64,000 bases of DNA from Planctomycetota bacterium (GTDB lineage Bacteria; Planctomycetota; J058). The DNA is taken from the NCBI GenBank assembly GCA_023954375.1, contig JAMLIC010000005.1, positions 1-64,000 on the forward strand, read 5' to 3'. Both the position numbers and the translations under genes were made by a program. The notes below the pieces were generated by a model. That model had not been told where the DNA came from. It worked only from the letters and a program-made list of their open reading frames with translations, and searched no databases. Below, piece after piece: positions 34,136-42,861 of this stretch. Every line of letters begins with the position of its first letter. The stretch's first letter is position 1.

Positions 34136-34690
34136 ATGTGCGCCGTGGTCTTCGAGGACGTGTCCCGGACGTCGACGCCGAGCGCGCCGACCGACGAGGC
34201 CCTGGCGGCGCGGGCGGCGCGCGGCGACGCGGCGGCGTTCGAGGCGCTGGTGCGCCGCCACGCGGGGCCGCTCCTGGCCTACTGCCGGCGCCTCCTCGGC
34301 GACCCGATCGAGGCCGAGGACCGGGTCCAGGACGCGCTGATCAGGGCGTACCGCGCGCTCGACCGCTTCGACGCCTCGCGCCGCTTCGCGCCCTGGCTGT
34401 TCCGGATCGCGCACAACGGGTGCGTCGACGCCCTGCGCGCGCGGCGCGCCTGGGCCCCGCTCGACGAGGAGGCGGCGCCCGCCCCCGCCGCGCCGCTCGC
34501 GCCCGAGCAGAGCCCGGCGATCGCGCAGGCGGTCGCCGACCTGCCCGCCCGGCATCGCGCCGTCCTGCACCTCAAGTACACGCTCGGCCTGGACGCGGCC
34601 GAGATCGCCGCGCGCCTCGACACGACGCCGGGCAACGTCCGGGTCGTGCTCCACCGCGCGATCAAGCTCCTGAGAGAGAGGCTGTCATGA
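34136..34690 (+). CDS. ECF-family RNA polymerase sigma factor
   Basis: A 184-residue sigma factor with region 2 (AAFEALVRRHAGPLLAYCRRLLGD, EDRVQDALIRAYRALDRFD, FAPWLFRIAHNGCVDALRARR) and region 4 (LPARHRAVLHLKYTLGLDAAEIAARLDTTPGNVRVVLHRAIKLLRERL). Length is typical. The next gene, joined by an ATGA overlap, encodes a zinc-finger anti-sigma factor, and the third an exported protein, so the sigma factor is probably held inactive at the membrane and released by an envelope signal. ATG 34136 is used; a CGTAACGGG motif upstream may mean autoregulation. Confidence 0.92.
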   Translation: MCAVVFEDVSRTSTPSAPTDEALAARAARGDAAAFEALVRRHAGPLLAYCRRLLGDPIEAEDRVQDALIRAYRALDRFDASRRFAPWLFRIAHNGCVDALRARRAWAPLDEEAAPAPAAPLAPEQSPAIAQAVADLPARHRAVLHLKYTLGLDAAEIAARLDTTPGNVRVVLHRAIKLLRERLS

Positions 34691-35073
34691 CCCATCCGGA
34701 CGACGAGGCGCTGCTCGACCACGCGCTGGGCCTGCTCGCGCCGGGCGCGCGGGCCGAGGTCGAGGCGCACCTGGCCGGCTGCGCGCCGTGCGGCGCCCGG
34801 GCGCAGGCCCTCCGCGCCGAGCAGGCGGCCCTCGGGGCGGCGCTGGCCGCCGCGCCGGCCGACGCGCGCCGCGTCGAGGCGCGCGTGCTCGCCGCCGCGC
34901 GCCCCGCGCGCCAGGGCGGCGGCGGGCGACGGCTGCTCGTGGCGGCCGGGCTCGGCCTCGTGGCGGGCGGCCTCGTGCTCCTCGCCGACCGCCGCGAGCA
35001 GCACCACCGCCGGGCGACGCTCGTGCAGCGCGTCGAGCGCAGCGAGCGCGCCGCGCTCGGGGAGGCGCGGTGA
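34687..35073 (+). CDS. Zinc-finger (HC2-type) membrane anti-sigma factor
   Basis: A 128-residue protein. N-terminal anti-sigma zinc finger (DDEALLDHALGLLAPGARAEVEAHLAGCAPCGARAQALRAE) with the H-x3-C-x2-C ligands HLAGCAPC. Then an Ala-rich linker, one membrane helix (RRLLVAAGLGLVAGGLVLLADR) and a short charged tail. It should bind the co-encoded ECF sigma factor at the membrane. Start ATG 34687 overlaps the sigma stop by four bases. Confidence 0.88.
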   Translation: MTHPDDEALLDHALGLLAPGARAEVEAHLAGCAPCGARAQALRAEQAALGAALAAAPADARRVEARVLAAARPARQGGGGRRLLVAAGLGLVAGGLVLLADRREQHHRRATLVQRVERSERAALGEAR

Positions 35074-35933
35074 TGCGCGCCGACGCCCTGATGATCGCCC
35101 TGGCCCTCGCGCCGGCGCTGACCGTCGCCGCCCTCGCCGGGCGCAGCGACGCGGGGATCATCGTCCTCGACGACGGCGCCACGATCGTGGGCAAGTTCGG
35201 CCCGGCCGACGTGGGGCCCGAGGAGGTCGTGGTCCGCTCGCTCGAGGGCGAGCGCGGCAGCACGATGAAGGTCGAGCGCCGGCGCGTGCGCTGGCTCGAC
35301 CCGGCCGCCTTCGCCCCGACCGACGCCTACTTCGAGCGGCACCTCGAGGACCCGCTCGAGCGCCGCTGGGAGCCGCTGCGCCAGGCCTTCATCGCCCGGC
35401 GGCGCGGCCCCGACCCGACGACCACCCCCACGCTCGACGAGGACCTCGCCGAGCTCCTGCGCGAGCCGCCCCTGGGCGAGCCGCTGCCCACCGCCGCGCG
35501 CGCGACCCTCCGCGTGCCGCGCGGCTGGGTCAACGGGGTCGAGGACCAGGTGACCATGTTCGTCTCGCGCCGCGGCGGGCCGACGGGCTACCCGCCGCGC
35601 ATCCACGTGTTCTCCGCGGAGGCCCCGCGCGCCGGCGCGGCCGACCAGCTCGTGTGGGTCACCGAGCGCCTGCGCGCCCTGGCCGCGGACGACCGCTACG
35701 AGCACGAGGAGCTGTTCCGCCTGCGCGAGGTCCCGGGCGGCGCCGACCAGGTCATGGTCACCCGCTCGCGCGCGCGCGACGGGCGGCTGGTGCGCGCCCT
35801 GCGCAAGATCAGCTTCCGCGGCGAGCGCACCTACTTCTTCGCGGCCTACGCCGATGCGCGCGACTTCGACCAGGAGTTCGGCCGCTTCTGGGCGTCGCTC
35901 GAGAGCTTCACGCCGGACGAAGATCTTCGATGA
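35073..35933 (+). CDS. Exported hypothetical protein of the ECF operon
   Basis: A 286-residue protein with a hydrophobic N-terminal signal (LMIALALAPALTVAALAG). Next comes a small beta-rich part (GIIVLDDGATIVGKFGPADVGPEEVVVRS) resembling the strand pattern of planctomycete proteins that begin with a DDG-x-IVGK module. The rest is mixed, ending FAAYADARDFDQEFGRFWASLESF. ATG 35073 overlaps the anti-sigma stop by one base (TGATG) and has GGAGG 7 bases upstream. As third gene of a sigma/anti-sigma operon it may be a periplasmic sensor or the output. No family assigned. Confidence 0.65.
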   Translation: MRADALMIALALAPALTVAALAGRSDAGIIVLDDGATIVGKFGPADVGPEEVVVRSLEGERGSTMKVERRRVRWLDPAAFAPTDAYFERHLEDPLERRWEPLRQAFIARRRGPDPTTTPTLDEDLAELLREPPLGEPLPTAARATLRVPRGWVNGVEDQVTMFVSRRGGPTGYPPRIHVFSAEAPRAGAADQLVWVTERLRALAADDRYEHEELFRLREVPGGADQVMVTRSRARDGRLVRALRKISFRGERTYFFAAYADARDFDQEFGRFWASLESFTPDEDLR

Positions 35934-36170
35934 GTGATGCGCTCGCGAGGGGGGCGCGATGGGCGCAGGTGCCCGGACGAGGGCGCTTGGCCCGCTCCGC
36001 GCCTCCCCATCGCTCGCTCTGGCGGGTCGAGCACGAGCGGCGGGAGGGACTCCGAGGCGGCGGGTCGAGCCGCGGCCGTCGTGGTCTGCGGCCGGGTGAC
36101 GGCGGGCCACGAGCCCTCGTCCTGAGCCCCCGCAGGCGCCGCGCTCCCCCATCGGCTACCCTCCCCGGCG
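35934..36170. other. Intergenic region before the dual-kinase gene
   Basis: About 240 bases. A TACCCT hexamer (36157-36162) lies 8 bases before the GTG start of the kinase gene and could be the -10 of a leaderless promoter, but no -35 is clear. Nothing else recognised. Confidence 0.3.
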
Positions 36171-39100
36171 GTGGTCCGCCTCGACCCGGGGGAGCGGCTC
36201 GGCGACTGGGTGATCGTCGCGCAGCTGGCGCGCGGCGGGCAGGGGGCCGTCCTGCGCGCGCGACACGGGGCGACGGGCGCCCCGGCGGCGCTCAAGGTGC
36301 TCCTCGACCCCACGGAGGCCGCCGCGCGCCGCTTCGCGCAGGAGGCGCGCGTCCTCGAGCGGGTGGCCCACCCCAACGTCGTCCGCGCCCTCGGCCGGGG
36401 CGAGGCGCCGGGCGCGGCCTGGCTGGCGCTCGAGCTGGTCGAGGGCGAGGACCTGCTCGCCCTCGTGCGGCGGGGCGTGCCGCCGGTCGAGGTCACGGCG
36501 CGGGCGCTGGCGCAGGTCGCCCTGGCGCTCGAGCACTGCCACCTCCTCGGCGTCGTCCACCGCGACCTCAAGCCGGGCAACGTCCTCGTCGAGGCGGCCA
36601 CCGGTCGGGCCGTCCTCGTCGACTTCGGGCTGGTGAAGCGCGACCCGGGGCTCCTGCACCTCTCGACCCTCGACGACGAGGGCGAGGCGCTGTCGCTCAG
36701 CGGCTCGATCAAGGGGACGCCGGAGTACATGGCTCCGGAGCAGGTGAGCCCGCGCCTGGGCGAGGTGGGGCCCGCCACCGACGCGTGGGGGCTCGGCGCG
36801 ACGCTCTTCCACCTGCTCACCGGCGAGGCGCCCTTCGGCCGCGGCGCGGCCCCGATCGTCATGCGCCGGATCACGCGCCAGCCGGCGAAGGACCCGCGGG
36901 CGCTGAACCCGGCCGTGCCGGAGGCGGTGGCGCTCCTGTGCCTGCGCTGCCTGGCGAAGGACCCGGCCGCCCGCCCGTCGCCCGTCGAGGTCGCCGCGGC
37001 GCTCGCGCCGCTCGGCGGCGCGGCGCCCCCCCGCGCGCCGGCGCGGCCGCGGGCCGCGACGCCCTCGCCGCTCACCCCGCCGTCGAGCGAGTCGCCCACC
37101 CGCCCGGCGCTCCCCGCGCGGCGACCGCAGCCGGGCGAGACGTTCGCGGGGCTGCGCCTCGTGCGCGAGCTGGGCCGCGGCGCCTTCGGCGTGGTCTACG
37201 AGGCCGCGCGGCCCGACGGCGCCAAGGTGGCCCTCAAGGTCCTGCTCGCCGCCAGCGCCGACGACGCGCGCGCCCGCTTCCTGCGCGAGGCGGCGGCCGG
37301 GCGCGCCGTCGAGCACGAGGGCGTGGTGCGCGTCCTCGGCCACGGCGAGGACCGCGGGCTGCCCTGGCTCGCCATGGAGCTGGTCGAGGGGGCGAAGACC
37401 CTCGACGCCTTCGCGGCCGGCGTGTCCTTGCGCGCGCGCGTGCGCCTCTTCGCCGACGTGGCCCGGGCCGTCGACGCCGCCCACCGCGCGGGCCTCGTCC
37501 ACCGCGACCTCAAGCCGAGCAACGTCCTCGTGTCGGCCGACGGGCGGCCCAAGGTCGTGGACCTGGGCCTCGCCCGCCACCTCGACAAGGAGCGCCTGAC
37601 GATGAGCGGGGCGGTCATGGGCACCGTCCACTACATGGCGCCCGAGCAGGTCATGGGAAGGGCCGCCGAGGCCGGGCCGGCCGCCGACGTCTGGTCGCTC
37701 GGGGTGATGCTCTACGAGCTGATCGCCGACCGCCGGCCGTTCGAGGGCGACACGCTCATCGAGGTCATGGCGGCGATCATCGAGGACGCGCCCGAGGACC
37801 CCTGCGCGGGCGTGCCGCTGGCGCCGCCCGGCCTGTCGCGGGTGTGCCGGCGCGCCCTGGCCCGGGAGCCCGGGGCGCGCTTCGAGCGCGCGGCCGACCT
37901 GGCCGACGCCGCCCTGGCCGCCCTGCGCGAGCGGCCGCGCGGGCGGCGCGTGCCGGCGCTCGCCGCGCTGGGCGTCACCGCGGCCGTCGTGCTGGTGCTC
38001 GCGGGCGTCCTCGGCGCCATGCGCGCGAGCGCGCGCCGCGCCGACGTCGACGAGGTGGGCCGCCGGGCGCGGGCGCTCCTCAAGGCGCCGCGCCTCCCGG
38101 CGCTCGACGAGGCGCGCGCCCTGGCCGCGGACGCGCGCGCCCTGGGGGTCGAGGCCGAGGTCGAGGACGCCGCGCGCGTCCTCGAGGGGCTCGCCGCCCT
38201 CGCGACGGGCGACGTCGCGGGCGCCGAGGCGCTCGCGGCTTCGCTCGTGGACGGCCGCCGTCCGGCGGCGCTGGCGCTGCGCGGCGGGGTGGCCGCCCAC
38301 GGGGGCGACCCGGCGCGGGCGGCCCAGGACCTCACGCGCGCCATCGAGGGGGGCTTCTCGCCGGTCGAGGCGCGCGCCTGGAGGGCGCGGGCGCTCGCCC
38401 GGCGCGGCCCCTCGGCGCACGACGCCCCGCGCCTGCTCGACGACCTCGACGTGGTCGCCGCGGCGCGGCCGCTCGCCGGCGAGGAGGCGGGCTGGCGCGC
38501 GCGCGCGCACCTGGCCCTCGGCGACCTCGACGCGGCCGCGCGGGCGCTGGAGGCGCGCGACGACGCCCCCGCGGACGCGCGCTGGGCCGTGGCCCTCGCG
38601 CGCGCCGCCGCGACGCTCGAGGTCGCGCCCGAGCGGGCCCAGGCCGCCCTCGCCGGGCTGGACGGCTCGCCGCCGGCGGCGCTGGCCGACGAGGCCGCGC
38701 GCCTGGCCGAGCGCGCCGCGCGGGCGCTCGAGCGCCAGGCGGCCGCGGCCGAGGTCGAGGCGCTCGCGCCCGTGGCCGTCGTGTGCGCCGCCCTGCGCGG
38801 TCCGCTCTCGCCCACGGCCGCCGCGACGCTCGCGCGCCGGGCGGTCGGCTTCGGGGGTGACGTCACGCCCGTCCGGCTCGACCTGGCCTGGGCCGCGGCG
38901 ACGCTCGCCCCGGACGACCGGGCCGTGCAGCGGGAGGTGGGCCTCCTGGTGCAGTACGTGCGCAGCGCCGAGAACAAGCGGCAGTTCCTCCCCGCCCTGC
39001 GGCGTGCCCTCTCGCTGGGCCCGACGGCGGCCGAGCGCTTCGAGGAGGAGGTGGTCCTCTGCCAGCAGCTCGGCCTGCTCGCCGCCGCCGACCGAGGCGC

Positions 39101-39704
39101 CGGACGGCCGGTCGCCGACGGCGAGGAGTGCCTGGCCCTCGCCGAGCGGCTGCTCGCGGGCGACCTCGAGGCGCCGCTCCGGGCCACGCTGCTGGGCGTC
39201 CGGGCGTGCGCGCGCCGCGCGCTCGGCGACGCCGCCGGCGCGCTCGCGGACCTCGAGGCCGCGAAGGCCCTGCACGGGGTGGACGTGCACACGCTCTGGC
39301 GCGCCCAGACGCTCGACGACCTCGAACGGCCGCGCGAGGCGCTCGCCGCCTTCGCCGCCTACCTCGCCGCCCAGACGGAGGGGCACATGGAGAGCGACCG
39401 GGCCGCGCACCGCGTCTGGGACCTCCGTCGCACGCCCGGCGCGGCGACCGACGTGGCCGCGGCGCTGGAGAAGCAGGCGCGCCTGCGCCCGACCACGGCC
39501 CTGTGGTGGGCGCGCCTCGCCCGCTGGCAGCTCTCCCGGGGCCAGTTCTCCGCCCTGCCGGTGAGCATGGCCCGGGTCGTCGAGGCGCTCGAGGCCGAGG
39601 ACGCGCGGGCGCTCGCCGGGCGCGCGCGGGCGATGGCCGAGGGCGTCGTCGGCGAGCAGGCGCTCGACGCCTTGCTCGAGGAGCTCGAGCGGCGGCCCGA
39701 GTGA
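36171..39704 (+). CDS. Tandem dual-domain Ser/Thr kinase with membrane segment and TPR-like sensor
   Basis: A 1177-residue protein with two complete Hanks kinase domains. Domain 1 (about 9-285): ARGGQGAVLRAR, AALKVLLD, HRDLKPGNVLV (about 130), LVDFGLVK, GTPEYMAPEQ. A Pro/Ala linker. Domain 2 (about 325-590): GRGAFGVVYEA, VALKVLLA, HRDLKPSNVLV (about 444), VVDLGLARH (DLG for DFG), GTVHYMAPEQ. One membrane helix (about 597-620) and a 550-residue Ala-rich helical C-terminal part with TPR-like units (AQDLTRAIEGGFSPVEARAW, GDAAGALADLEAAKALHG). All catalytic residues are present in both domains, so neither looks like a pseudokinase. Start GTG 36171 may be read from a leaderless transcript. Two catalytic kinases in one bacterial chain are uncommon. 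Confidence 0.9.
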   Translation: MVRLDPGERLGDWVIVAQLARGGQGAVLRARHGATGAPAALKVLLDPTEAAARRFAQEARVLERVAHPNVVRALGRGEAPGAAWLALELVEGEDLLALVRRGVPPVEVTARALAQVALALEHCHLLGVVHRDLKPGNVLVEAATGRAVLVDFGLVKRDPGLLHLSTLDDEGEALSLSGSIKGTPEYMAPEQVSPRLGEVGPATDAWGLGATLFHLLTGEAPFGRGAAPIVMRRITRQPAKDPRALNPAVPEAVALLCLRCLAKDPAARPSPVEVAAALAPLGGAAPPRAPARPRAATPSPLTPPSSESPTRPALPARRPQPGETFAGLRLVRELGRGAFGVVYEAARPDGAKVALKVLLAASADDARARFLREAAAGRAVEHEGVVRVLGHGEDRGLPWLAMELVEGAKTLDAFAAGVSLRARVRLFADVARAVDAAHRAGLVHRDLKPSNVLVSADGRPKVVDLGLARHLDKERLTMSGAVMGTVHYMAPEQVMGRAAEAGPAADVWSLGVMLYELIADRRPFEGDTLIEVMAAIIEDAPEDPCAGVPLAPPGLSRVCRRALAREPGARFERAADLADAALAALRERPRGRRVPALAALGVTAAVVLVLAGVLGAMRASARRADVDEVGRRARALLKAPRLPALDEARALAADARALGVEAEVEDAARVLEGLAALATGDVAGAEALAASLVDGRRPAALALRGGVAAHGGDPARAAQDLTRAIEGGFSPVEARAWRARALARRGPSAHDAPRLLDDLDVVAAARPLAGEEAGWRARAHLALGDLDAAARALEARDDAPADARWAVALARAAATLEVAPERAQAALAGLDGSPPAALADEAARLAERAARALERQAAAAEVEALAPVAVVCAALRGPLSPTAAATLARRAVGFGGDVTPVRLDLAWAAATLAPDDRAVQREVGLLVQYVRSAENKRQFLPALRRALSLGPTAAERFEEEVVLCQQLGLLAAADRGAGRPVADGEECLALAERLLAGDLEAPLRATLLGVRACARRALGDAAGALADLEAAKALHGVDVHTLWRAQTLDDLERPREALAAFAAYLAAQTEGHMESDRAAHRVWDLRRTPGAATDVAAALEKQARLRPTTALWWARLARWQLSRGQFSALPVSMARVVEALEAEDARALAGRARAMAEGVVGEQALDALLEELERRPE

Positions 39705-39722
39705 GCCGTCGGACGCTCGCCT

Positions 39723-39728
39723 TACAAT
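39723..39728 (+). promoter_or_regulatory. TACAAT -10 element
   Basis: TACAAT seven bases before ATG 39736. With this spacing the transcript would start at or very near the ATG (leaderless). No convincing -35 hexamer. Confidence 0.4.
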
Positions 39729-39735
39729 CGCGCCC

Positions 39736-40401
39736 ATGAAGGTCAAGGACGTCCTGGCGCAGCTCGCGTCCCTCGGCGACGACGCGCGGCGCAAGCACAA
39801 CGCGAAGGCCGGCGCGCCCAGGAACCAGTTCGGCGTGAAGCTCGGCGACATCCGCGCGATCGCGAAGAAGCTCGGGTCCGACCACGCGCTCGCGCTCGCG
39901 CTCTGGGAGACCGGCAACGTGGAGGCGCAGCTCCTCGCCGCGCTGATCGCCAGGCCCGCGTCGCTCTCCGCCGACGAGCTCGACGCGATGACCCGCTCTA
40001 CCACGTGCGCGCAGGTCGCGGACTGGTTGAACGCGTACGTGGTCGCGAAGCATCCGCTGAAGGACGCGCTGCGCGTCAAGTGGATGAAGGCGAAGGACCG
40101 CTGGGCCGCGCGCGCGGGCTGGAGCCTCACCGCCAGCCGCGTGAGCGAGGGGGCGGACGGCCTCGACGTCGCCGCGCTGCTCGACCGGATCGAGAAGGAG
40201 CTGCCGAAGGCCAGGCCCGAGGTGCAGTGGACGATGAACAACACGCTCGCCGCGATCGGCATCGAGCACCCCGCGCACCGCGCGCGCGCCGTCGCGATCG
40301 GCGAGCGGATCGGCCTGTACAGGGACTGGCCGGTGTCGAAGGGCTGCACGCCGCCCTACGTGCCGGTGTGGGTGCCGGCGATGGTGAAGCGCAAGGGCTG
40401 A
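39736..40401 (+). CDS. AlkD-like DNA alkylation repair protein
   Basis: A 221-residue HEAT-like helical protein of the DNA alkylation-repair (AlkD) superfamily: GAPRNQFGVKLGDIRAIAKKLGSDHALALALWETGNVEAQLLAALI, STTCAQVADWLNAYVV, and HPAHRARAVAIGERIGLYRDWPVSKGC. AlkD enzymes excise N3- and N7-alkylated purines; this subgroup is less studied, and the catalytic Trp/Asp pair is not easily located by eye, so glycosylase activity is inferred. It lies 31 bases after the dual-kinase gene and has its own likely -10 element. Confidence 0.75.
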   Translation: MKVKDVLAQLASLGDDARRKHNAKAGAPRNQFGVKLGDIRAIAKKLGSDHALALALWETGNVEAQLLAALIARPASLSADELDAMTRSTTCAQVADWLNAYVVAKHPLKDALRVKWMKAKDRWAARAGWSLTASRVSEGADGLDVAALLDRIEKELPKARPEVQWTMNNTLAAIGIEHPAHRARAVAIGERIGLYRDWPVSKGCTPPYVPVWVPAMVKRKG

Positions 40402-40517
40402 GGGTCGGCGGCCCTCCGCCCTGACGCGTCGCGGTGAGGCTCTGACGCGCCGCGCGTACAGCTCCTTGCCCTGCCGTCGGCCAGGCCTTGGCCCGGGCTT
40501 CGCTCCCGGGGTCCGCC

Positions 40518-41447
40518 ATGAACGACGACACCCGGGTGCTCGTGAACCCCGCCGCCGCCGGCGGCCGCTGCCGCGCGCGGGCGGCGGCCCTGAGGGCGGC
40601 GATCGACCGCCGCTGGCCGCTGGCCGCGTGGGTCGAGACGACCAGCGGCGCCGACCTCGCCGCGCGGGCGCGCGAGGCCGCCGCGCGCGCCGCGGCGCGC
40701 GTGCTCGTGGCCGGCGGCGACGGGTCGGCGCACCTGGCGGCCGGCGCGCTCGCCGGCACGACGACGGCCCTCGGCGTCCTGCCGCTCGGCACCGGCAACG
40801 ACCTGGCCGCGGCGCTCGGCCTGCCGTCGGCGCCGGACGACGTCGTCGACGCCCTGGCGCGCGACGAGGTGCGCGAGGTGGACCTCCTGCGGGCGCGGCC
40901 CTGCGACGGGGCGGGCCGCGCGCGCCTGGCCGGGTGCCTCGTCGCGGTCGGCATGGACGCGGCCGCGATCGACCTCGTCGACGGCGCGCGCCTCCTCCCG
41001 CGCGGGCGCCTCCTCTACACGCTCGCCGCCCTGCGCGCGGCGCTCGCCTACCGGCCGCCGCACGTGACGGTGACCGTCGACGGCCGCGTCGTCCACGACG
41101 GCCCGGCCTTCTTCGCCGCCGCGGCCAACACGCCGACCTACGCCGGCGGCGTGCGGATCGCGCCGGAGGCGCGGGTGGACGACGGCCTCCTCGACGTGGT
41201 GGTGATCCCGCCGCTGGGGAGCCGCCTCGAGCAGGCGGCGGCCCTCGGCGCCGTTCGCCGCGGCGCGCACGGCCGCCTGCCGGGTGTGGTCCTCGCGCGA
41301 GGTCGGCGCGTCGTGCTCGAGGGCGAGCGCGCCCAGGTCACGGTCGACGGCGAGCGCACGACCCTGCGCGCGCCGGTCGAGGTCGAGGTCGTCCCGGGCG
41401 CCCTGCGGGCCCTCGGCGGGCCGCGGGCGCTCGCGCGCGCGGCGTAG
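40518..41447 (+). CDS. Diacylglycerol kinase-catalytic-domain (YegS/LCB5-like) lipid kinase
   Basis: A 309-residue lipid kinase-fold protein. Seen: RVLVNPAAAGGRCRAR (nucleotide loop), VLVAGGDGSAHLAAGAL (GGDG motif), LGVLPLGTGNDLAAALGLP, AVGMDAAAIDL, and ANTPTYAGGVRIAPEARVDDGLLDVVVI in the C-terminal beta domain. It should phosphorylate diacylglycerol, sphingoid or another hydroxylated lipid with ATP. ATG 40518 gives the usual start. Its position ahead of the acyl-ACP reductase fusion may mean it acts on the lipid made there, but that is only context. Confidence 0.88.
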   Translation: MNDDTRVLVNPAAAGGRCRARAAALRAAIDRRWPLAAWVETTSGADLAARAREAAARAAARVLVAGGDGSAHLAAGALAGTTTALGVLPLGTGNDLAAALGLPSAPDDVVDALARDEVREVDLLRARPCDGAGRARLAGCLVAVGMDAAAIDLVDGARLLPRGRLLYTLAALRAALAYRPPHVTVTVDGRVVHDGPAFFAAAANTPTYAGGVRIAPEARVDDGLLDVVVIPPLGSRLEQAAALGAVRRGAHGRLPGVVLARGRRVVLEGERAQVTVDGERTTLRAPVEVEVVPGALRALGGPRALARAA

Positions 41448-41505
41448 CGGTTCTCCAGCCAGTTCACGGATTCACCGGCGCCCGCGGGCGCCCAGGGGAG
41501 GTCCC

Positions 41506-42849
41506 ATGCCCACGCGGTTCGACGACGAGGCGGACGTGGTGGTGATCGGCGCGGGGATCGCGGGCCTCGGCCTGTGCTGCGCGCTCGCCTCCTCCGGCCT
41601 CGACGTGCTCCTCGTCGACGCGCGCAAGGGCCCGGGCGGGATCCACCGCGGCGACAGCCTCGTCCCGCGCTCGACGCGCCTCCTCGCGGCGTGGGGCGCG
41701 CTCGACGCCGTCCGCGCCGCCGGCGCCGTGCCGATCGAGCGGATCGAGGTTCATCACCCGACGCGCGGCCTCCTGCTCGAGGGCCCGCTCGTGCCCGACG
41801 GCGTCGCCGATCCCTACCTCGTGCTCCCGCACGCCGACCTGGAGCGCGTGCTCCTGGCCGAGGCCGTGCGCCTCGGGCGCACGCGCGTGCTCCGCCCGGC
41901 GCGCCTCGACGACCTCCTCCGCGACGACCGCGGGCGGGTCGTCGGGGCGCGTCTGGTGACGCGCGACGGCGGCGAGCGCGCCGTCCGCGCGCGCCTGGTC
42001 GTCGGCGCCGACGGCCAGCGCTCGGCCGTCCGCGAGCGCCTCGGCGTGGAGGTGCGGCGCGGGCGGTACGACCACGCCTACCTGGGGCTCGAGGCGGAGC
42101 GGCCGGCGGCCTACCGGGACGCCCTGCGCCTGCACCTGCACCCCGAGGGCGGCGTGCTCGTCATGCCGCGCCCCGACCGCGTGGGCCTGGGCGTCCTCGT
42201 CGAGGCGGGGGGCGCCCCGCGCTGGACCGGGATGTCCGACGACGCCCTCGGCCGCGCCCTCGCGGCGCGCTGCCCGCTCCTCGTCGGGACGCGCCTCCTG
42301 CGCGGGCGCAGCCACGTCTACGAGCTCACCTGGTCGCACGCGCGGCGCTACCAGCAGGGCGGCGCGGTCCTGATCGGCGACGCGGCGCACACGACGAACC
42401 CGACGGCCGGGCAGGGGATGACCAGCGCGCTCGGCGACGCCGACGCGCTGGCCCGCGAGGTCGGCCCGGCGCTCGCATCGGGCGGCGACCTCGACGCGGC
42501 GCTGGCGCGCTTCGAGCGGCGGCAGCGGCCGATCAACGCGCGCCTCGTGCGCCAGGCCGACCTGCTGGCGCGGCTCTACGCCTGGCGCGGGCCGCTCGGC
42601 GACGCCGCGAAGGTCCTCTTCGCGCGGGCCCTCGGCTCGCCCGCCGGCGCCCTGCTCGCGCGCGGCCTGACGCGCGCGTTCCTCGTGCCAGCGGAGCATG
42701 CGCTCGCGCGGGGCGGCGCCTCGCGAGCGGCCCGCTCCTGCGCCGACGTCCCCATGCGCCGTCCCCAGCGCTCGCTCGGGCGGGACGACGCCGAGCCCTC
42801 CTCCCCGCCGGCGCCGCCGGCCGCTCCCCTCCTCCCCCTCGCCCGCTGA
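41506..42849 (+). CDS. FAD-dependent monooxygenase/oxidoreductase (group A type)
   Basis: A 447-residue flavoprotein: N-terminal Rossmann motif DVVVIGAGIAGLGLCCALASSGLDVLLVD, substrate/FAD segment LEGPLVPDGVADPYLVLPHADLERVLL, DG motif VVGADGQRSAVRERLG, and GD motif GGAVLIGDAAHTTNPTAGQGMTSALGDA. This is the UbiH/PHBH-like group A monooxygenase pattern, also used by geranylgeranyl reductases. The C-terminal 45 residues are a Pro/Ala-rich tail. ATG 41506 has GGGGAGG 5 bases upstream. It lies 12 bases before the aminotransferase/acyl-ACP reductase gene, so they likely form one operon. Confidence 0.85.
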   Translation: MPTRFDDEADVVVIGAGIAGLGLCCALASSGLDVLLVDARKGPGGIHRGDSLVPRSTRLLAAWGALDAVRAAGAVPIERIEVHHPTRGLLLEGPLVPDGVADPYLVLPHADLERVLLAEAVRLGRTRVLRPARLDDLLRDDRGRVVGARLVTRDGGERAVRARLVVGADGQRSAVRERLGVEVRRGRYDHAYLGLEAERPAAYRDALRLHLHPEGGVLVMPRPDRVGLGVLVEAGGAPRWTGMSDDALGRALAARCPLLVGTRLLRGRSHVYELTWSHARRYQQGGAVLIGDAAHTTNPTAGQGMTSALGDADALAREVGPALASGGDLDAALARFERRQRPINARLVRQADLLARLYAWRGPLGDAAKVLFARALGSPAGALLARGLTRAFLVPAEHALARGGASRAARSCADVPMRRPQRSLGRDDAEPSSPPAPPAAPLLPLAR

Positions 42850-42861
42850 CCCGGAGCCGCC

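Noticed and set aside
36156..40349. Very long minus-strand open frame (about 1,400 codons) opposite the dual-kinase gene
   Set aside because: It is antisense to a gene with clear kinase motifs and is Arg/Gly/Ala-rich without recognisable domains. Such shadow frames are expected at this GC content.
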